Origin: Ananas comosus
Taxonomy: Eukaryota; Streptophyta; Magnoliopsida; Poales; Bromeliaceae
DNA: 64,000 bases
Assembly: GCF_001540865.1 (NCBI RefSeq)
Contig: NC_033621.1
Span: forward strand, 16,320,785 to 16,384,784
Direction: 5' to 3'
The position numbers were made by a program, and so were the translations under genes. Of the stretch, positions 22,606-35,700 are shown piece by piece. The notes below the pieces were generated by a model. The model had not been told where the DNA came from, ran no database searches, and saw nothing but the letters and a program-made list of their open reading frames with translations. How positions within the stretch are numbered: position 1 is the stretch's first letter; each line of letters begins with the position of its first letter.

Positions 22606-23134
22606 ACAGTGTTAGTAGTGCATTGGAGCGAGCGCAGGTAGTTAACTTTTATCTTTTATCTATCTCTGCTCTGATTTTAAAGCCGTTCGAGTTTTGGGGG
22701 TTTCTCTTGATCCCTCCAATTATGGGTTTCTTTTGTGGATTTCTCAAAGTTAAAACTGCGTAACCTGGTATTATTTTTTTAAATTATTTTTTATGTTATT
22801 TTCTACCTCGGATTCCTTTTATTTTCAGTTTGTTTTGTCGTTTTTTACTCTTCTTTGATTTTTTTTTTTTAACAGGGTCGGAACTTTTCCTGAGATTTGG
22901 TAATTTCCGTTTTCTTTTTCTCCACTATCTCCATATTTCGATTATTTGCGATGCCATCGCAAGTTTTAATTAGTTTGGGTTTAATTTGATTGTGATGTAT
23001 GTTTAGATTGTTCTGCTTCAACCAACAGGTTTCAGAAAATGCAGGAGTAACATCTGTAAACCCTACTGGCAGAAAGTTAGTATGTTTTGGTAGAGCTTTC
23101 TCCGATCCGCTTGCCGGCCGGTTACGAATTTAAA
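22501..23134 (+). promoter_or_regulatory. FtsZ2 5' leader with (CT)n tract and likely leader intron
   Basis: A (CT)n run (22561-22602) of the kind common near plant transcription starts precedes a probable non-coding exon ending GAGCGCAG at 22637. A likely intron follows, from GTAGTT at 22638 to ACCAACAG at 23028, with T-rich sequence inside. The leader then continues to the start codon at 23135. Two tiny upstream frames occur in the second leader exon, at 23039-23050 and 23082-23093, three codons each plus stop. The transcription start and splicing are inferred from sequence. Confidence 0.5.
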
Positions 23135-23764
23135 ATGACGTGTTCGGCTTCATTTGACGTTCGGTGTTTCGTCGGTGTCTCGGCAACCCATGGAAGGATA
23201 GGTTTTGTTGAGAATCAGACTAGTAGACACAGCTTCCTGAAAACTTGGAACGGAAGGAAAAGCCGCGGTCGGTTTTTATGCTCGAAAGACTTTTCGACTT
23301 CCGCTTCCGTTAGATGTTCTGCGAATTCCTACCGCAACAAAGATCCTTTCTTAAATCTTCATCCTGAAATTTCCATGCTCCGAGGAGAGGAGAACAACAC
23401 GGTTATTAATCCGAGAAAGGATAAGTTGAGTGATGATGTGACTGAAAGCTTAAGGGAGTCTTCTGGCGCGGAGAACTACAACGAGGCCAAGATTAAGGTG
23501 ATAGGTGTTGGTGGCGGGGGTTCAAATGCGGTGAATAGAATGATCGAGAGTTCAATGAAGGGGGTTGAGTTTTGGATTGTGAATACTGATGTTCAGGCTA
23601 TGAGGATGTCGCCGGTTTATCCTGAAAATCGATTGCAGATTGGTCAGGAACTAACTAGAGGTCTTGGTGCCGGCGGGAACCCAGATATTGGCACGAGTGC
23701 TGCAAAAGAGAGTAAGGAGTCTATTGAGGAGGCGGTTTCTGGCGCCGACATGATCTTTGTTACA
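23135..23764 (+). CDS. FTSZ2: FtsZ2 coding exon 1
   Basis: Codons 1-210: transit peptide, plant FtsZ2 N-terminal block and the first half of the GTPase domain, ending at ATG ATC TTT GTT ACA before GTAAGT. The frame runs on into the intron until a stop at 23870, which is read-through into intron 1. Confidence 0.93.
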
Positions 23765-26700
23765 GTAAGTTCCCAACCGTGTGTTGTTATGATAATTAAA
23801 TTAGGAATGCCCTATAGTTATACTTTCTGCATTGGCTTGATTAGTCCTCTCGGTTGGAATACTTTTCTGTAGAACTATTAGTCTCTTGGTTCTCATATAT
23901 AGTAGCTCGAACATGTTTGCTCTAGTTGAATTTTAGTGTATGTAATGTCTTATCAAAAGAATAGACGGTTAATATATGTCATGTTGTAGTTAAAACATAT
24001 GTTTTCTGCAATCCTGATCAGGAGACTTTGTAGTATATTATTATTTGATGTTTCACTCAAATTCAATTTATTTCCAAATCGAAAATTGTGGATAGTGTGA
24101 TAAATTGTCGCAAACAGTTGTATTTTGGCCATAATTGGACAGCACATATTAACTAACGGTGTAAGACGATATTAATATTTAAGCATCTCAAATGGCATTC
24201 ACAAGTCTAACTTCCAAGTTTGCACAACGGACTACAATGAGTACAATATGTCATTCTACTAAAGCCATTGATTGATCAGGAATACAGAGAGATGAAGTTT
24301 CTGCTTTTCTCTTGCTACATTACTCACATGCATGTTATAATGCTGTTGAAATGCTGAATAAGTAACACTTGCATGTTAATTATTCATGTGTTATAGAAGT
24401 GCTACTTTGTTTACGTGATTATCATCAAAGAGCTAGATCAACAGTGGAAGGGAATTATTTTATCGCTGTAATAAGTATTGCATGGACATGAATACAACTT
24501 CTATATTTGTCAGATCCACAATTCTACAAACAGATAAGGATATACTTTCAGGTCATTTATCACGAACATTTAGGCTGATTCAATTGTATAACACCACATA
24601 CTCAGAATAATCATTACTCTTTGATAGAAAATGCTGATTTACAAACTTTTCACTTTCGGACGTTTGGTTTGATTACCTCTATAATTAGGCTGAACTTATA
24701 TGTTGTTTATAACAGGAGTTCGAATGACAATGCTATGAGAGCCTGTATTGACTACTAAATGACACTTACTGCAACTAGAAAAGAATTAATACGCAATTTA
24801 TTGTGCAGGCTGGTATGGGCGGAGGAACCGGCACTGGTGGCGCTCCGATAATTGCAGGGATAGCAAAATCAATGGGTATTTTGACTGTGGGTATTGTAAC
24901 AACCCCATTTTCATTTGAGGGGAGACGAAGGGCAGTTCAAGCACAGGAAGGAATTGCAGAATTAAGGAAAAATGTTGATACACTCATTGTCATCCCAAAT
25001 GACAAGTTGTTGACTGCCGTTTCTCCGAATACTCCAATCTCTGAAGCATTTAACTTGGCAGATGATATTCTCCGACAAGGTGTTCGCGGAATCTCGGATA
25101 TAATCACTGTGAGTCAATATCTATGTTGTATAGATACAGATACAAGGATACAACACGATACAGATACGGTGATATGACAAGTCCTAAAAACACTAGGATA
25201 CGATACACAGGGATACTTGAATAAAATATTATTTTAAATATATATAAACTTATGTTGACTATATGTAATGATATATTGAGGACAATCAAGATACCTGGAT
25301 AATATTAAGAGATATATACATTAGCTTGTATAATTGTTCTATGTTTGTTCTCAAAAAAAAAGAAAAATCAATCATAAGGAATAATAATTCAAAGACTATT
25401 AACCAACTATCATCCAACTTGACCAAATGATAACAATAGATATTAAGTTGCACAAACTGGATAATTGGCCACTTATCATATATATATATGTTTTGAAATA
25501 ACATTAGGTTCTATTATATAAAGCATTAACAAAAGAAAATTATGCTAACACTTAAATAAAAGTAGGAAACAAAAAATAATTCTGCGTGGCCCTTCTTGGT
25601 TAGTATTAAGTTGTCTAATTAAATAAAAAAATTAAAGTTAAACCCTAGAGGCCTAAACCATAACTTAATGTTATGGGAGATGGTGAGATTAGATTTAACT
25701 CTAATTAATCACCTATAAATAGGTGATTAGGATAGGTTGCACGACCAGGTTGGTTGTCGGCTTCTCCTCACGCACATGGCTGGTCGTCCGCGATCGGGAG
25801 GGCGATCGGGAGCGATCGCAAGGCAAAAGAACGAGAGAGCTGAGTTTTTATTAAACTTTTTTTTTTTCTCTTCCTCTTCCTATGCTCTTCTTTCCCATTT
25901 TCTCTCATGATCACCGTCGACGGCGCACCCACAACCGCTGCCGCTGCACTTGTGACCATTGTTGCCGTGGCGCCCATGGTTGCTGTCACTGCGTGGCTGC
26001 TGTCGTCGCGCCAACAACAGACTCTGCTGCTCCCATGGCTGTAGGTGCTTGTTTGGCTTGCACGCGGGTGGTTACCATTGTTGGAGAAGGTCGTCAACCA
26101 CTTTGTACATTGGGCAGATTCTAGTTGGGTGGCGGTAACAACTGTATAAAGGTCGGTTTGGGAGGGGCTTTGATCAGGATAGAAAGGAAGAGAGGAAGAA
26201 GGTAAAGTTGCTCTAGATCTGGTTAGACACGGTTCACGGTGGACCACGTAAAATTTTGCATGATTTAATTTATGTTTGGGTTTAAATTTATTGTAGCAAT
26301 ATTAGATGTATCAATTAATTAATTAGCACGTTCTAGCTCCATCATGTGAGCTAAAACTAATCGAAAAAGCTTTTGGTGTGTGCTGCTAGTGTTGGGCTGG
26401 GTGCAACAGAACCTGGATGCTTATAATAGCTTGAAAAATCAGCTAGGTACCGTTTGGTTCGGGGATAAGTAAGAACTAGCTGTTCCAGAGATAGGTATAA
26501 GTATGGGGATAAGAGTAATTTTGTGTTTGGATGAAAATAGATATAAGGATAGGTATAAGGAGGGATAAGGAAAAAAGTGTTTGGATGGTATTTGGGGATA
26601 AGAGGATAGTGGGTTGGTGAAATGTAAAAATTACCTAATTACCCCTACTGAGAAAAAGAGAAGGGTGAGTTGTAGGATTCGTAAGTTATATTTTTTTTAA

Positions 26701-29700
26701 TTCATATGTACGTAAAATAATGCGATTATTTTGTACCGAATATTTTGTAACCGATACAATAATAAATAAATCAATATGTAGCGCGACAGTTGTAAAAAAG
26801 ACATACGCTATTGTCGAAAAGACGTACAAACAGGTAGGTGCAAATGGCGCAAATTCCAAATTGTAACATAGCACAGAATCAATATTCTTTCTAACATGAT
26901 GATATTTAAACACATTACATAGATATATTACACATGAAGATAATATGTAGTACTACAACCAAATGAAAGCAGGAATCTTCAGGATCGATTATTCCATAAT
27001 TGGTCGGTAATAGAGCGCTGCAAGGATTCCTCTCGTGTCGAATCATCGCCTCCACTTGGAATAGGCTCTGGATTGCCAATGTCGCCCTCAGGGGTTTCTT
27101 GCTCTAATTGTTCTACAAAATATCTATCATTTCCTTGTTGTCGTCGAATAAAATTATGCAGCACACTACATGCCATCGGTATCAAGCATTGAACTTTGAT
27201 GGGAAATGGAGTCGCTTGAGTTAAAATTTTAAACCGCTTCTTTAAAATACCAAAACTCTTCTCTACGACATTTCTTAATTGCGCATGCCGATGATTATAT
27301 AAATCTCGGGGATTCTGATGCGTGCGCGCCCGCGTAGAAGGGTCAAATTGGCTAAGATGATACCGCTCACTCCGGTAAGGTGCTAAAAACTTGTCAGTGT
27401 TTGCGTACTCCGAATCGACCAAATAATATTTACCTATACCAATTAATAGAGTATTCACTCAATTTTTTTTGGGGCTATAAATATGTAAATATTGAACAAT
27501 ATATTAGCATTTACCTTTGGGAACAGTAAGAACCCCCGTATCGCACGCCCATCGAAGAACACGCATATCTACAGCCGATCCTTCCCAACCAGTGCAAATG
27601 AAGAAGAAAATATGATCGAATGATACTGCAGCTATCATATTTTGTGACGTAAATCCTTTGCGGCAGCGAAAACGCGGTTGCTCACTCTTCTCGACACACA
27701 CAGGGATGTGTATTCCGTCTATCGCACCAATTGCATTCTACAACATAAGATGCCCGTTGAAATATTTGACAGAAAGATACATTTGTAAATTTTGGTATAT
27801 TGTCATCAGGCCAACTTACCTTAAATGGATGAAAATTTATATAGTCTCGAATTCTTGGATGCGTGGCCGTATTATTTGGCGGCAAATTCATGTAATCATC
27901 CTTCAGCGTTACAAGCGCGCGTAGCACATTGTTGAAGTGTCGACTAATTATCTCTCCTGAATGCTAAAATGTCTCTGCCAACACTCTATTTCCCACGCCA
28001 TGACCGACACAAAATAGGAAAATAGCTAGCTGCTCATCGGCTGTCATACGTCGTGTTGCTCGTATCAACCCCCGAGCAAGCAGCACATCGCGAAGTGCGA
28101 TAAAAGTTGTTGTTGACATGCGAAAGTGCTGGTACCCTCTGTCTGGATGACCATTGAGAAGATCAGTAACCATTTCATGGCCTGAAAAAGGTCGCGTTCT
28201 ACAAGGCCGTCTGTGCAACGTGTTAGCAAATGTAAGATAGTCCTGATCATAAAGTATCACAAAAACTTGGTCCCAGTAATCATCATCTTCATCTAGCATT
28301 GTCATAATATTTGCTAATGTTGGCGACGAGAACACACAACGATTCAGTAATTCAGCCATTTCAACTGTAACGAACAGAAGAGATTATCAATACATTGAAC
28401 CTAATTGCAATCATGAATATGAAAGTAAATATTGAACAATATATTGCCCACTAGAACGTAACGCGCATGATATGACAGGTATTTTCACATAACATAGGTT
28501 AGAAACTGATGATTATGCCACAATTAAAAGTGTGTTCTAATATGCGAGCAAGCACCCAATTTCAACACATAATGCAACATAATATACAATGCACATAAAA
28601 GCCACACACGCATAATGCAACCTAAAATACATGCGAAATAAAAGCCAAGTCTAAAAACCAATATACAACAGTAGAAAGTAGCGACGGTGATCTACAATCC
28701 CGGAAAGTCAGGCCTATAGTTGATGTTATGCACGTGAACCTGTTGGTTAATCCACACAAGTGCAAGCTCATCATTCATGGTCATAAAAAGTTGTCTATTT
28801 GTCTCAGCCCGCAATGAATTCCCAGCCGCAATGGCATGTATATTCGTTGTGCCCGCTAGATTATAAACTCTGTTTATACAAAGATCAATTGTTGGGATTG
28901 TCGATCGACTAGCCTTCTTTATATTCATCATTTCCCGTGCAAGCTCGAGCTTTTGCTTCCCGATCTCTACCATCTCAGCCAATGCCTCAGCTCCCAGGTC
29001 ACTCTTCTTCTTTCTCCCGCCAGAGGACGAAGCTTGTCTTCGTGGCTGTGCAGAAGGTGGTGGGGATCTAGGTCGTTTACCTGCAGAGCTATGTCCTGAT
29101 CTACTAGCATAACCTCCGACAGTCGGTTGGCCAAGAGGTGGGCTAGGAGAACGCGAAGATCTACACTGCCCGTCGGTTTCATTACCGGGTGTGCCTGCCT
29201 TACCTGGTTCAAAGAAAACGGGTCAAGAGATGAATGGCAAGATATCTAACTCCTGTGATTGTATCATTCTCACCAGGTGAAGAAGACGAAGAACTAACAA
29301 CAGTAGGTGGTTGAACTGTTTCTGACGACTGCCCGTAGCGGCCGGTCGCCACTGATGATTCACACAGGAAGGCAATGTTGTTATAAGCAGGAAATGGTTT
29401 ATCCCTGCACTTCGCGTATGCGGGATTCGCCTGAATCAAAAGTAGTAAACATTAGAAAACATTAATAAGATGGTTAAAGAATATACTGTTTGTATGTACT
29501 ATCATACGAAGTCTTACCGCAATTACTGCATCCCAATCACTAGGGTCACCAGCCGTGGGTATATTGTTCACAGTGTCTCAATCCCAACCGCTAAGGTTAG
29601 CCAGTTTGTCGTACAACATGTAGAGCCTCTTCAACACCTTGAGGCGGTTACTGATATGTTGTTTTGACAAGTGTTGACCAGTTTGTGTGTTAAAACCCTC

Positions 29701-32700
29701 AACGATTCTACTCCATGCAACACGAGTGAAACTACCCCCAACGTAGTTTCCGAGGGCGTGCTCCTCCATCAAAATACTCAACAAAATGCTATCAACGTGA
29801 TCAGTCCAATTGGCGGTACGGGTCCTTATTTGATTGGGGCGCCTGCTTGAACCCTCTACATCACAACTTGGGGTTGCATTATCCAAACCCCTCGGTTTGG
29901 TTTTTTTGGACTTAGAGAAAATATTGCTGAGTCGCATCTGTACGTGGACGACTTTCCTTTTTATTCTTCTCAATACAACAGAGTTTACGATAACAAAATG
30001 TTGACATTGTACGAGTATTTCATAAAAGGTTAATATCTCAGTAGAGGATCATAAATAATCCAAATGGCAAGACAAAATAAAATAATGTGATGTGTATAAG
30101 TAAGCCCGCTATTTTCGAAAGTGTAGCACAATTGATTTCTCTGCTTGATAAACCATGGCAGCAACGCTGTGAGGCGTTGTGGCTCAGAAAGTCCCCGATT
30201 ACCATGGGGCTGCACAGAATATGACTTCCATGCCTACCAACAAATGGTAACGGAAACCGGCATCATTGCCAATTCGATCAACCTTAGGTGCAAACCGATC
30301 GCTATACACATATTTTGCAAGTTTTTAACCCACAATCATGGTTCAAATCCAAACATATAATAATGTCGACACTTTCTGTAATTTTTACCTTCTAGTACCA
30401 GTGGGGGACCAAGAGCAGGGGATGCTAATGTTGGCAATAGAACGCGTCGGGCGGGGCCGCGCACAGCCGCTTTGGCCACTAATTATTCACTGCAAAGAAG
30501 ACAAAACAAGAACCAAGACGAAAATAAATTGTGCACGAAATCAGCGATTACTATTTGTACTGTCGGACGACGCCCGTTGCCTAATCCCGTCGTCGTAAAA
30601 ATAACGAATTGTTGCAATCAGGGATACCCAAAATCCAAAATAATAGCAAAAATCGGGGTTCTTTGATGAAGAGGAACCCAAACAGTGCGGACCGTACCGT
30701 TGCCGTGATGTGAGCACCGAGATCTGCACTACCGGCACGAAAGGGGAGTCGCAATAGGCAAGATCCACGTCAGGTGGGTGCACTGCAGCAAGCAAGGTCG
30801 CGGGAAACCTACCGGAGTTTCAGATCCGCAACAAGTGATCTCGCGGCAAGGGTTTCACAAACCCACAAGCTTCGCGGAAACCACGGGCTCCGTTGGCTGG
30901 AGGTGAAGGGAGGGAGCGGACTCACGGGATGGAGAGGTGGAGAGAGAAGAACCCGGTGCAGGGAAGAGGGAGCTCGGTGAGGTGAGGTGGAGAGAGAGGA
31001 AACGGGTCGATCCACTTCCAGTGGGTGCACGACTGCACGCAACGCCGGGGCAAACCCACCGGAGTTGCAGATCCGCAAAGCGATCTCGCAGCAAGCGTTT
31101 CGCAAACCCACAAGCTTCGGCCGGAGATGAAGGGAGGGAGAGCACTCACGGGAGGGAGCGAGGGAGTAGGAGATGGGAGAGGGGTGGTGCTCGGTGAGGT
31201 GGAGGGAGAGGAACCAGCCGCAGGAGCTCTGTGACCAATAGAGAGAGGGATCTTTCCTTGCTTCGAAAATGGGGAGAAGGGGATAAGGAGGGTAATTTGG
31301 GAAATTTTCACTCACAGGACATATGATACAAGGGGGGGTGGGAACAGTTGTTCCCCACCCCTTTCCTTTATCCCGATGGTAGTGGGAACTGTTGTTCCCA
31401 CCACCTTGAAACTTGTTTGGGGATTAGCTGGGGGATAAGAGCTAAACCCCCAGCTAATTCCATTACCAAACGGTGCCCTAGAGACCAATTTGTAAATGAT
31501 AGTTTTGGTTCAGGGGACTGATTTATAAATGAGGAATTACTTTTTATTCGTCAGGCGGAATTGTGTGATTCAGGCTCTGCTGGACTCGTCTTGAAAATTC
31601 GGATGAGGCCATGAGGTTCGATTATCCAGATTTGTAGTGTAAATTTTGCAGAATTTTAAAGGGTATATTAATTAAAAAGGGACTTTAGTGAAAAATAATT
31701 TTTTTCAGGTCTTCTCATCATTCTAGATGCTAGGATAGTTGATAAAATCACAATCTTAGGATGTGAAGGATTTTTGGGCACTAATTGTTGTAAATAAATA
31801 GCTACTTTCCTGTAAACGATAGAATTTGTATGGACCTAAGAGGGTTCGGTGCACTTAATTATTACTTGATTACTAATTACTAGTATACCCGAGTGGATTT
31901 ATAACTATTAATTAGTTGTTGTGGCTTATTTATTCTTATAGTTCGTCAGCATTTATTATTTAATTATTTTTGTTGTCGACTTGCGATCGAATACCTCGGA
32001 GGAGAGGGATTTATTTTCTACGCTATTCCGGAGGAGGAACAACGTGTAATTGTAGCTCTCGTGTTTAGAGCGATGGAGTGGAGAAGCTCTAGATTATAAA
32101 CTGTTGGGGTTTAAGTTTAAAATCACTGGGCATTCTTCAAAAGTAGATTTCTAGCTAAGCGTTGCACTTACTTTTGTTGTCTCTTTTAGGTACCTAGAGT
32201 CGGGGCATGTAAGATATCATCTGGTGAGGATTCGTTAGAAAGATTTACTTTTTGTGCACATTTGAATGATGTCTATTTTGTGTTGAATTAAATGGAACAA
32301 TTTATTTATTCTTATTAAATACGGTTGGACAATTAGTAGTTGCTACTTAGTTTTATTTTAAATTGATAAACTGTTTTAATTAGTTCTTAAATTGAGAATG
32401 TGGCTTGGAATTTTTTTTTTAAGGCTTTCCATTTTTAGAGGGTTCTCTCTTCAGATTTGTAGTTGTTTGTTGGGATTCAGATCTAAGTAATCATATCTAA
32501 GGCGTAAAACAGTGAGAGAGAGCACCTTCTACCATCCAAGAGTAAAAAAAAAAAGAAAAATGATGAGTTGAAGAGAGGCTGGCATTTTCCCACTTTTTTG
32601 TATTTCCAATGGTTTAGGACGTGGGTATTTTGAAAAATTTTGAGTTCCCATCATTTCAAACTAGAAAAGAACCTAGTTGTATCCCTGTCATATCTGAGTA

Positions 32701-35700
32701 TTTTTTTTATTTTTTGAAAATTTTAGATTCTCCAATCCTGTATCGGACATGTATCGGACGCTTATCGAACGCGTATCTGCATCTGATATGCTAATGGCTT
32801 GTAAATTACTGTATATGTGTTTCATAAGTCAATATATTGAGTTGTTCGCTTAGTCATGGTCTTTCACGATAAGAAAGTTGATTATTGTTGATTAATATAT
32901 GCTTCTTACTAGTGTTGTTTGTCAAATAGCATATCAACTTTCTTTTTTTCACTTTTTTAGTAGTTGGGGTAAGTGTAAAGTGTAAACAAGTTTGGGCAAG
33001 TTGTTCCCTTTAAGGCCTGTGTTGTTGTAGGAACTAGTTATTGAGTGTTAGTTTCCATGGTATGAGGATTAACCTCTCTGCTTGCAACATAGGAGTCTGA
33101 ACATTAGCTGTTGTAAAACAATTTAATAAATCCTACGTTTCTATATAGCATTAACCAAATATGTGGTTATTATTATTATCCTGAAAAGAGTGAATTGGAG
33201 ACAACACATATAGTGCCGCTCTAGACATCTTTTTATACTCCCATCATCGTTGCCTTATGCCGAGGTTTAGATGAAAAACGTGCTTAAAAAGCTTTTTCAT
33301 GCATCCAATGTGATGCACTACTTCCTAAGGGGTCACCAATCCTAGAATTACTCTAGCTCTAGCACTCTTAACCCTCTTAACCGCTTGAGTGTAGCCACTA
33401 CCCATGATGCTATAGCTGGGTTAAGAAACTCACAAGCACCAGGCTATGTAAGACTTGTCTTGCTAGCTTTAGCTGACTTTGCGGGGAGCCACGCTCCACC
33501 TGCAACAGTCATTAGCTAGGGGAGTCGCGCTCTGCAGCTGTATCACCCTAGCTCAGTCGAAACTCATCTCACACTTTTAGCTAGTGATTGGCTTTGATAC
33601 CAACTGTGACGTCTAGCTTCCCAGGGAGTCACCCATCTTAGAATTACCCTAGTCCTAGTATGTTTAACTCTCTTAACTTCTTGGGTCTGGCCACTCCCAA
33701 AATGCTATAGTCGAGTTAAGAGGTTTAATCCTATTATACCTTATTTATAGAACTAATCCAAATCTGGGGGGTGTTATATTCTTCTTCCCTTTAAGCCTTG
33801 ACGTCCTCATTAGGCTCAAGCGTACTCACAAACATCAGGCGATGTGTGACTCATCTCGCTAGCCTTAGCTGACCTTGTGGGGAGCCACGCTCCACCTACA
33901 ACGATCATTAGTTGGGGAGTCGTGCTCTACCCCCTGTATTTTGTTAGCTTGCCCGAGACTCATATCACACTTCCGATTGGTTATTAGCTAGATACGAACT
34001 GTTATGCCCCACTTTCCAAGGGGTCACCTGTAAGGTGCCAAACTTCTGTAGTTATGATGTCACGCCCCGCCCCGAAACCACTACCAATTTGGCACGATTC
34101 GGGCGCGCCGGGCGGACCGCCGAACGGAGCGCACCTCCCCTGTCCGCCCAAGGCTCAACAACAGGAATGTGTACAAGAATTTACCCAGGAAATTTAAATT
34201 TTAAATATACACATTTAACGGGGCACAAACAGTGCCAACAACAACAAGAGCAAGTAATCCACAAGTGAAAACAAGTGAAATAAAGAGAGTACTTTACTAA
34301 CTATTGCAATAGTTTTGCATTTTTTTACATGTACATCTTTTCCTCAAAATGAATACATATGTTCATTCAAAATACATAGCTCTCCAAATCCCTACCTACA
34401 TGAATCTCTCTCAATACATAGGTGTGCTAATGCAAAACGGATAGCTACTATACTACCACGGTCTCATTGATTGGGCGCGATGCCCTTGCCGCGGTCCTCG
34501 CTCGGTAAACTTGTACCTACCACTGGAAATAGAGGGGTGAGAACTATCTTCCATAGTTCCCAGTGGGCTCGGCCGCCGACTCTGCCGATCTCCCCACTAG
34601 GTCCAAGTGGGCACAAGTAACAACAGATAGATAGATAGATAGATATCTGAAAGCTGTAAAGGCATAAAGGAAAACTATGCTACTATGCCCATAATCATGT
34701 ATAATGAATGCATGCGTCATATAGTAAAGGTTTACTATCATGCTAACAAATTCGATCCATATTCGAATATTAATGTTCAATGACATTGTTAACTGTTCAT
34801 TTACCCAATCTGTGGCGAAGCCCTTGGGTTCGCCCTCGACTCACCTTGCCATCCCATTGGGTGGGGGAGCTCCATGTGCTCCCAGACCCGGGACCGTCTG
34901 CGGACCTCCAAGTGGTCCGGACCTCCAAGTGGTCCAAATCGCTCGACACTCTGGAGTGCTCGACGATAATCCTCTCCATGTGAGGATATGGATGGCTATA
35001 CCACCCCAAAGCAGACCGTGAGCATGATCTATCCCCTCCATGTGGGGACACCCTACCCTAGGGCCAATATCTCAATAGACACCCGTCTATACCCTTTCCA
35101 TGTGAGGATACCCTATGAACTAGGGTCAATATCTCTCGCGGAATCATCTGTTCCCGACATTCATGTAATGCTGTTTAGCTTTTCTAAATTCATTGTTCAC
35201 AAGGTATTTTCTAAGGGATCCACCTAACCCTAGGTCCATCGACCTCTAGTGTCAAATACACTATATTAATGCCACTCGATATGTTCTTTAACATTTGATG
35301 TCATTCGTTTGTTCTTTAGTATTTAAACACTACTTTCTATGTCACCAAACACCCATCGTGTTTCATCTCTTTTCTTTAGCATTATAGGATTCATGTTCCG
35401 ACTCAATCCTCACCTATCCAAGTCACCAAGCGTTCCATGTACACTAGGTTATCAATTAGAAAGCATAAGGAAAGGTACTACTATGCAATCCTACAATGCA
35501 ACATGCAAGAGATGCAATCATATGCTATTCTAAGACATAGAAAAGAGCCCGGTTGCTTCGGGATGACACCTCCCACCTTTTGTGTAGTCGATGTTCGTTG
35601 TGGAGGTTTCAGAAGTGTTCCTCGGCACTTCAAACCACGTGTTCCCCGCCTCTTTGGGAGAAACGAAGCTAGGTCGGCCCTACTTTGCAGATAGCTCTAC

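Larger units (their letters stand above)
26446..31477 (-). mobile_element. PIF/Harbinger DNA transposon, nearly complete
   Basis: A 5032-bp element starts GGTACCGTTTGGT and ends ACCAAACGGTGCC. These 13-bp inverted repeats differ at one base, and both sides carry CTA (26443-26445 and 31478-31480), the 3-bp target duplication expected for this superfamily. It carries the usual gene pair on the minus strand: a Myb/SANT-like DNA-binding protein (28692-29973) upstream of a DDE transposase (26979-28359). Each carries one premature stop. It sits inside a solo LTR in the FtsZ2 intron, so it is younger than that LTR. Confidence 0.93.
25530..32511 (+). mobile_element. Solo LTR G3, split by PIF/Harbinger element
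   Basis: The parts at about 25640-26445 and 31481-32511 together follow the LTR at 48378-50235. They share a TATA-like CCTATAAATAGGTGATTAGG (about 25713), then GTCGGCTTCTCC...CGCAC, the distal TAATTGTAGCTCTCGTG, and a terminal GGATTCAGATCTAAGT to GTAAAACA (32511). The 5' border near 25530 is uncertain, and I found no matching target duplication. Open frames at 25768-26247 are in U3/R and are not genes. Confidence 0.6.

Noticed and set aside
25768..26247. 159-codon minus-strand frame in the FtsZ2 intron
   Set aside because: It lies in the U3/R region of solo LTR G3; the composition is Ser/Thr-rich without a domain, and related LTRs do not keep it open.
30774..31315. Arg/Ser-rich frames on both strands
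   Set aside because: They fall in the GC-rich tandem duplication of the Harbinger subterminal region and have no domain.
25530..32511. Target duplication for solo LTR G3 using GTGAG after 32511
   Set aside because: GTGAG also occurs at 25692 and 25109, but neither is followed by an LTR-like TG start, so I did not assign the left border from it.
33605..33778. 5S rRNA gene
   Set aside because: Only the 3' half resembles 5S rRNA, it is diverged, and it sits in LTR copies with a primer site. It is Cassandra, not a 5S gene.
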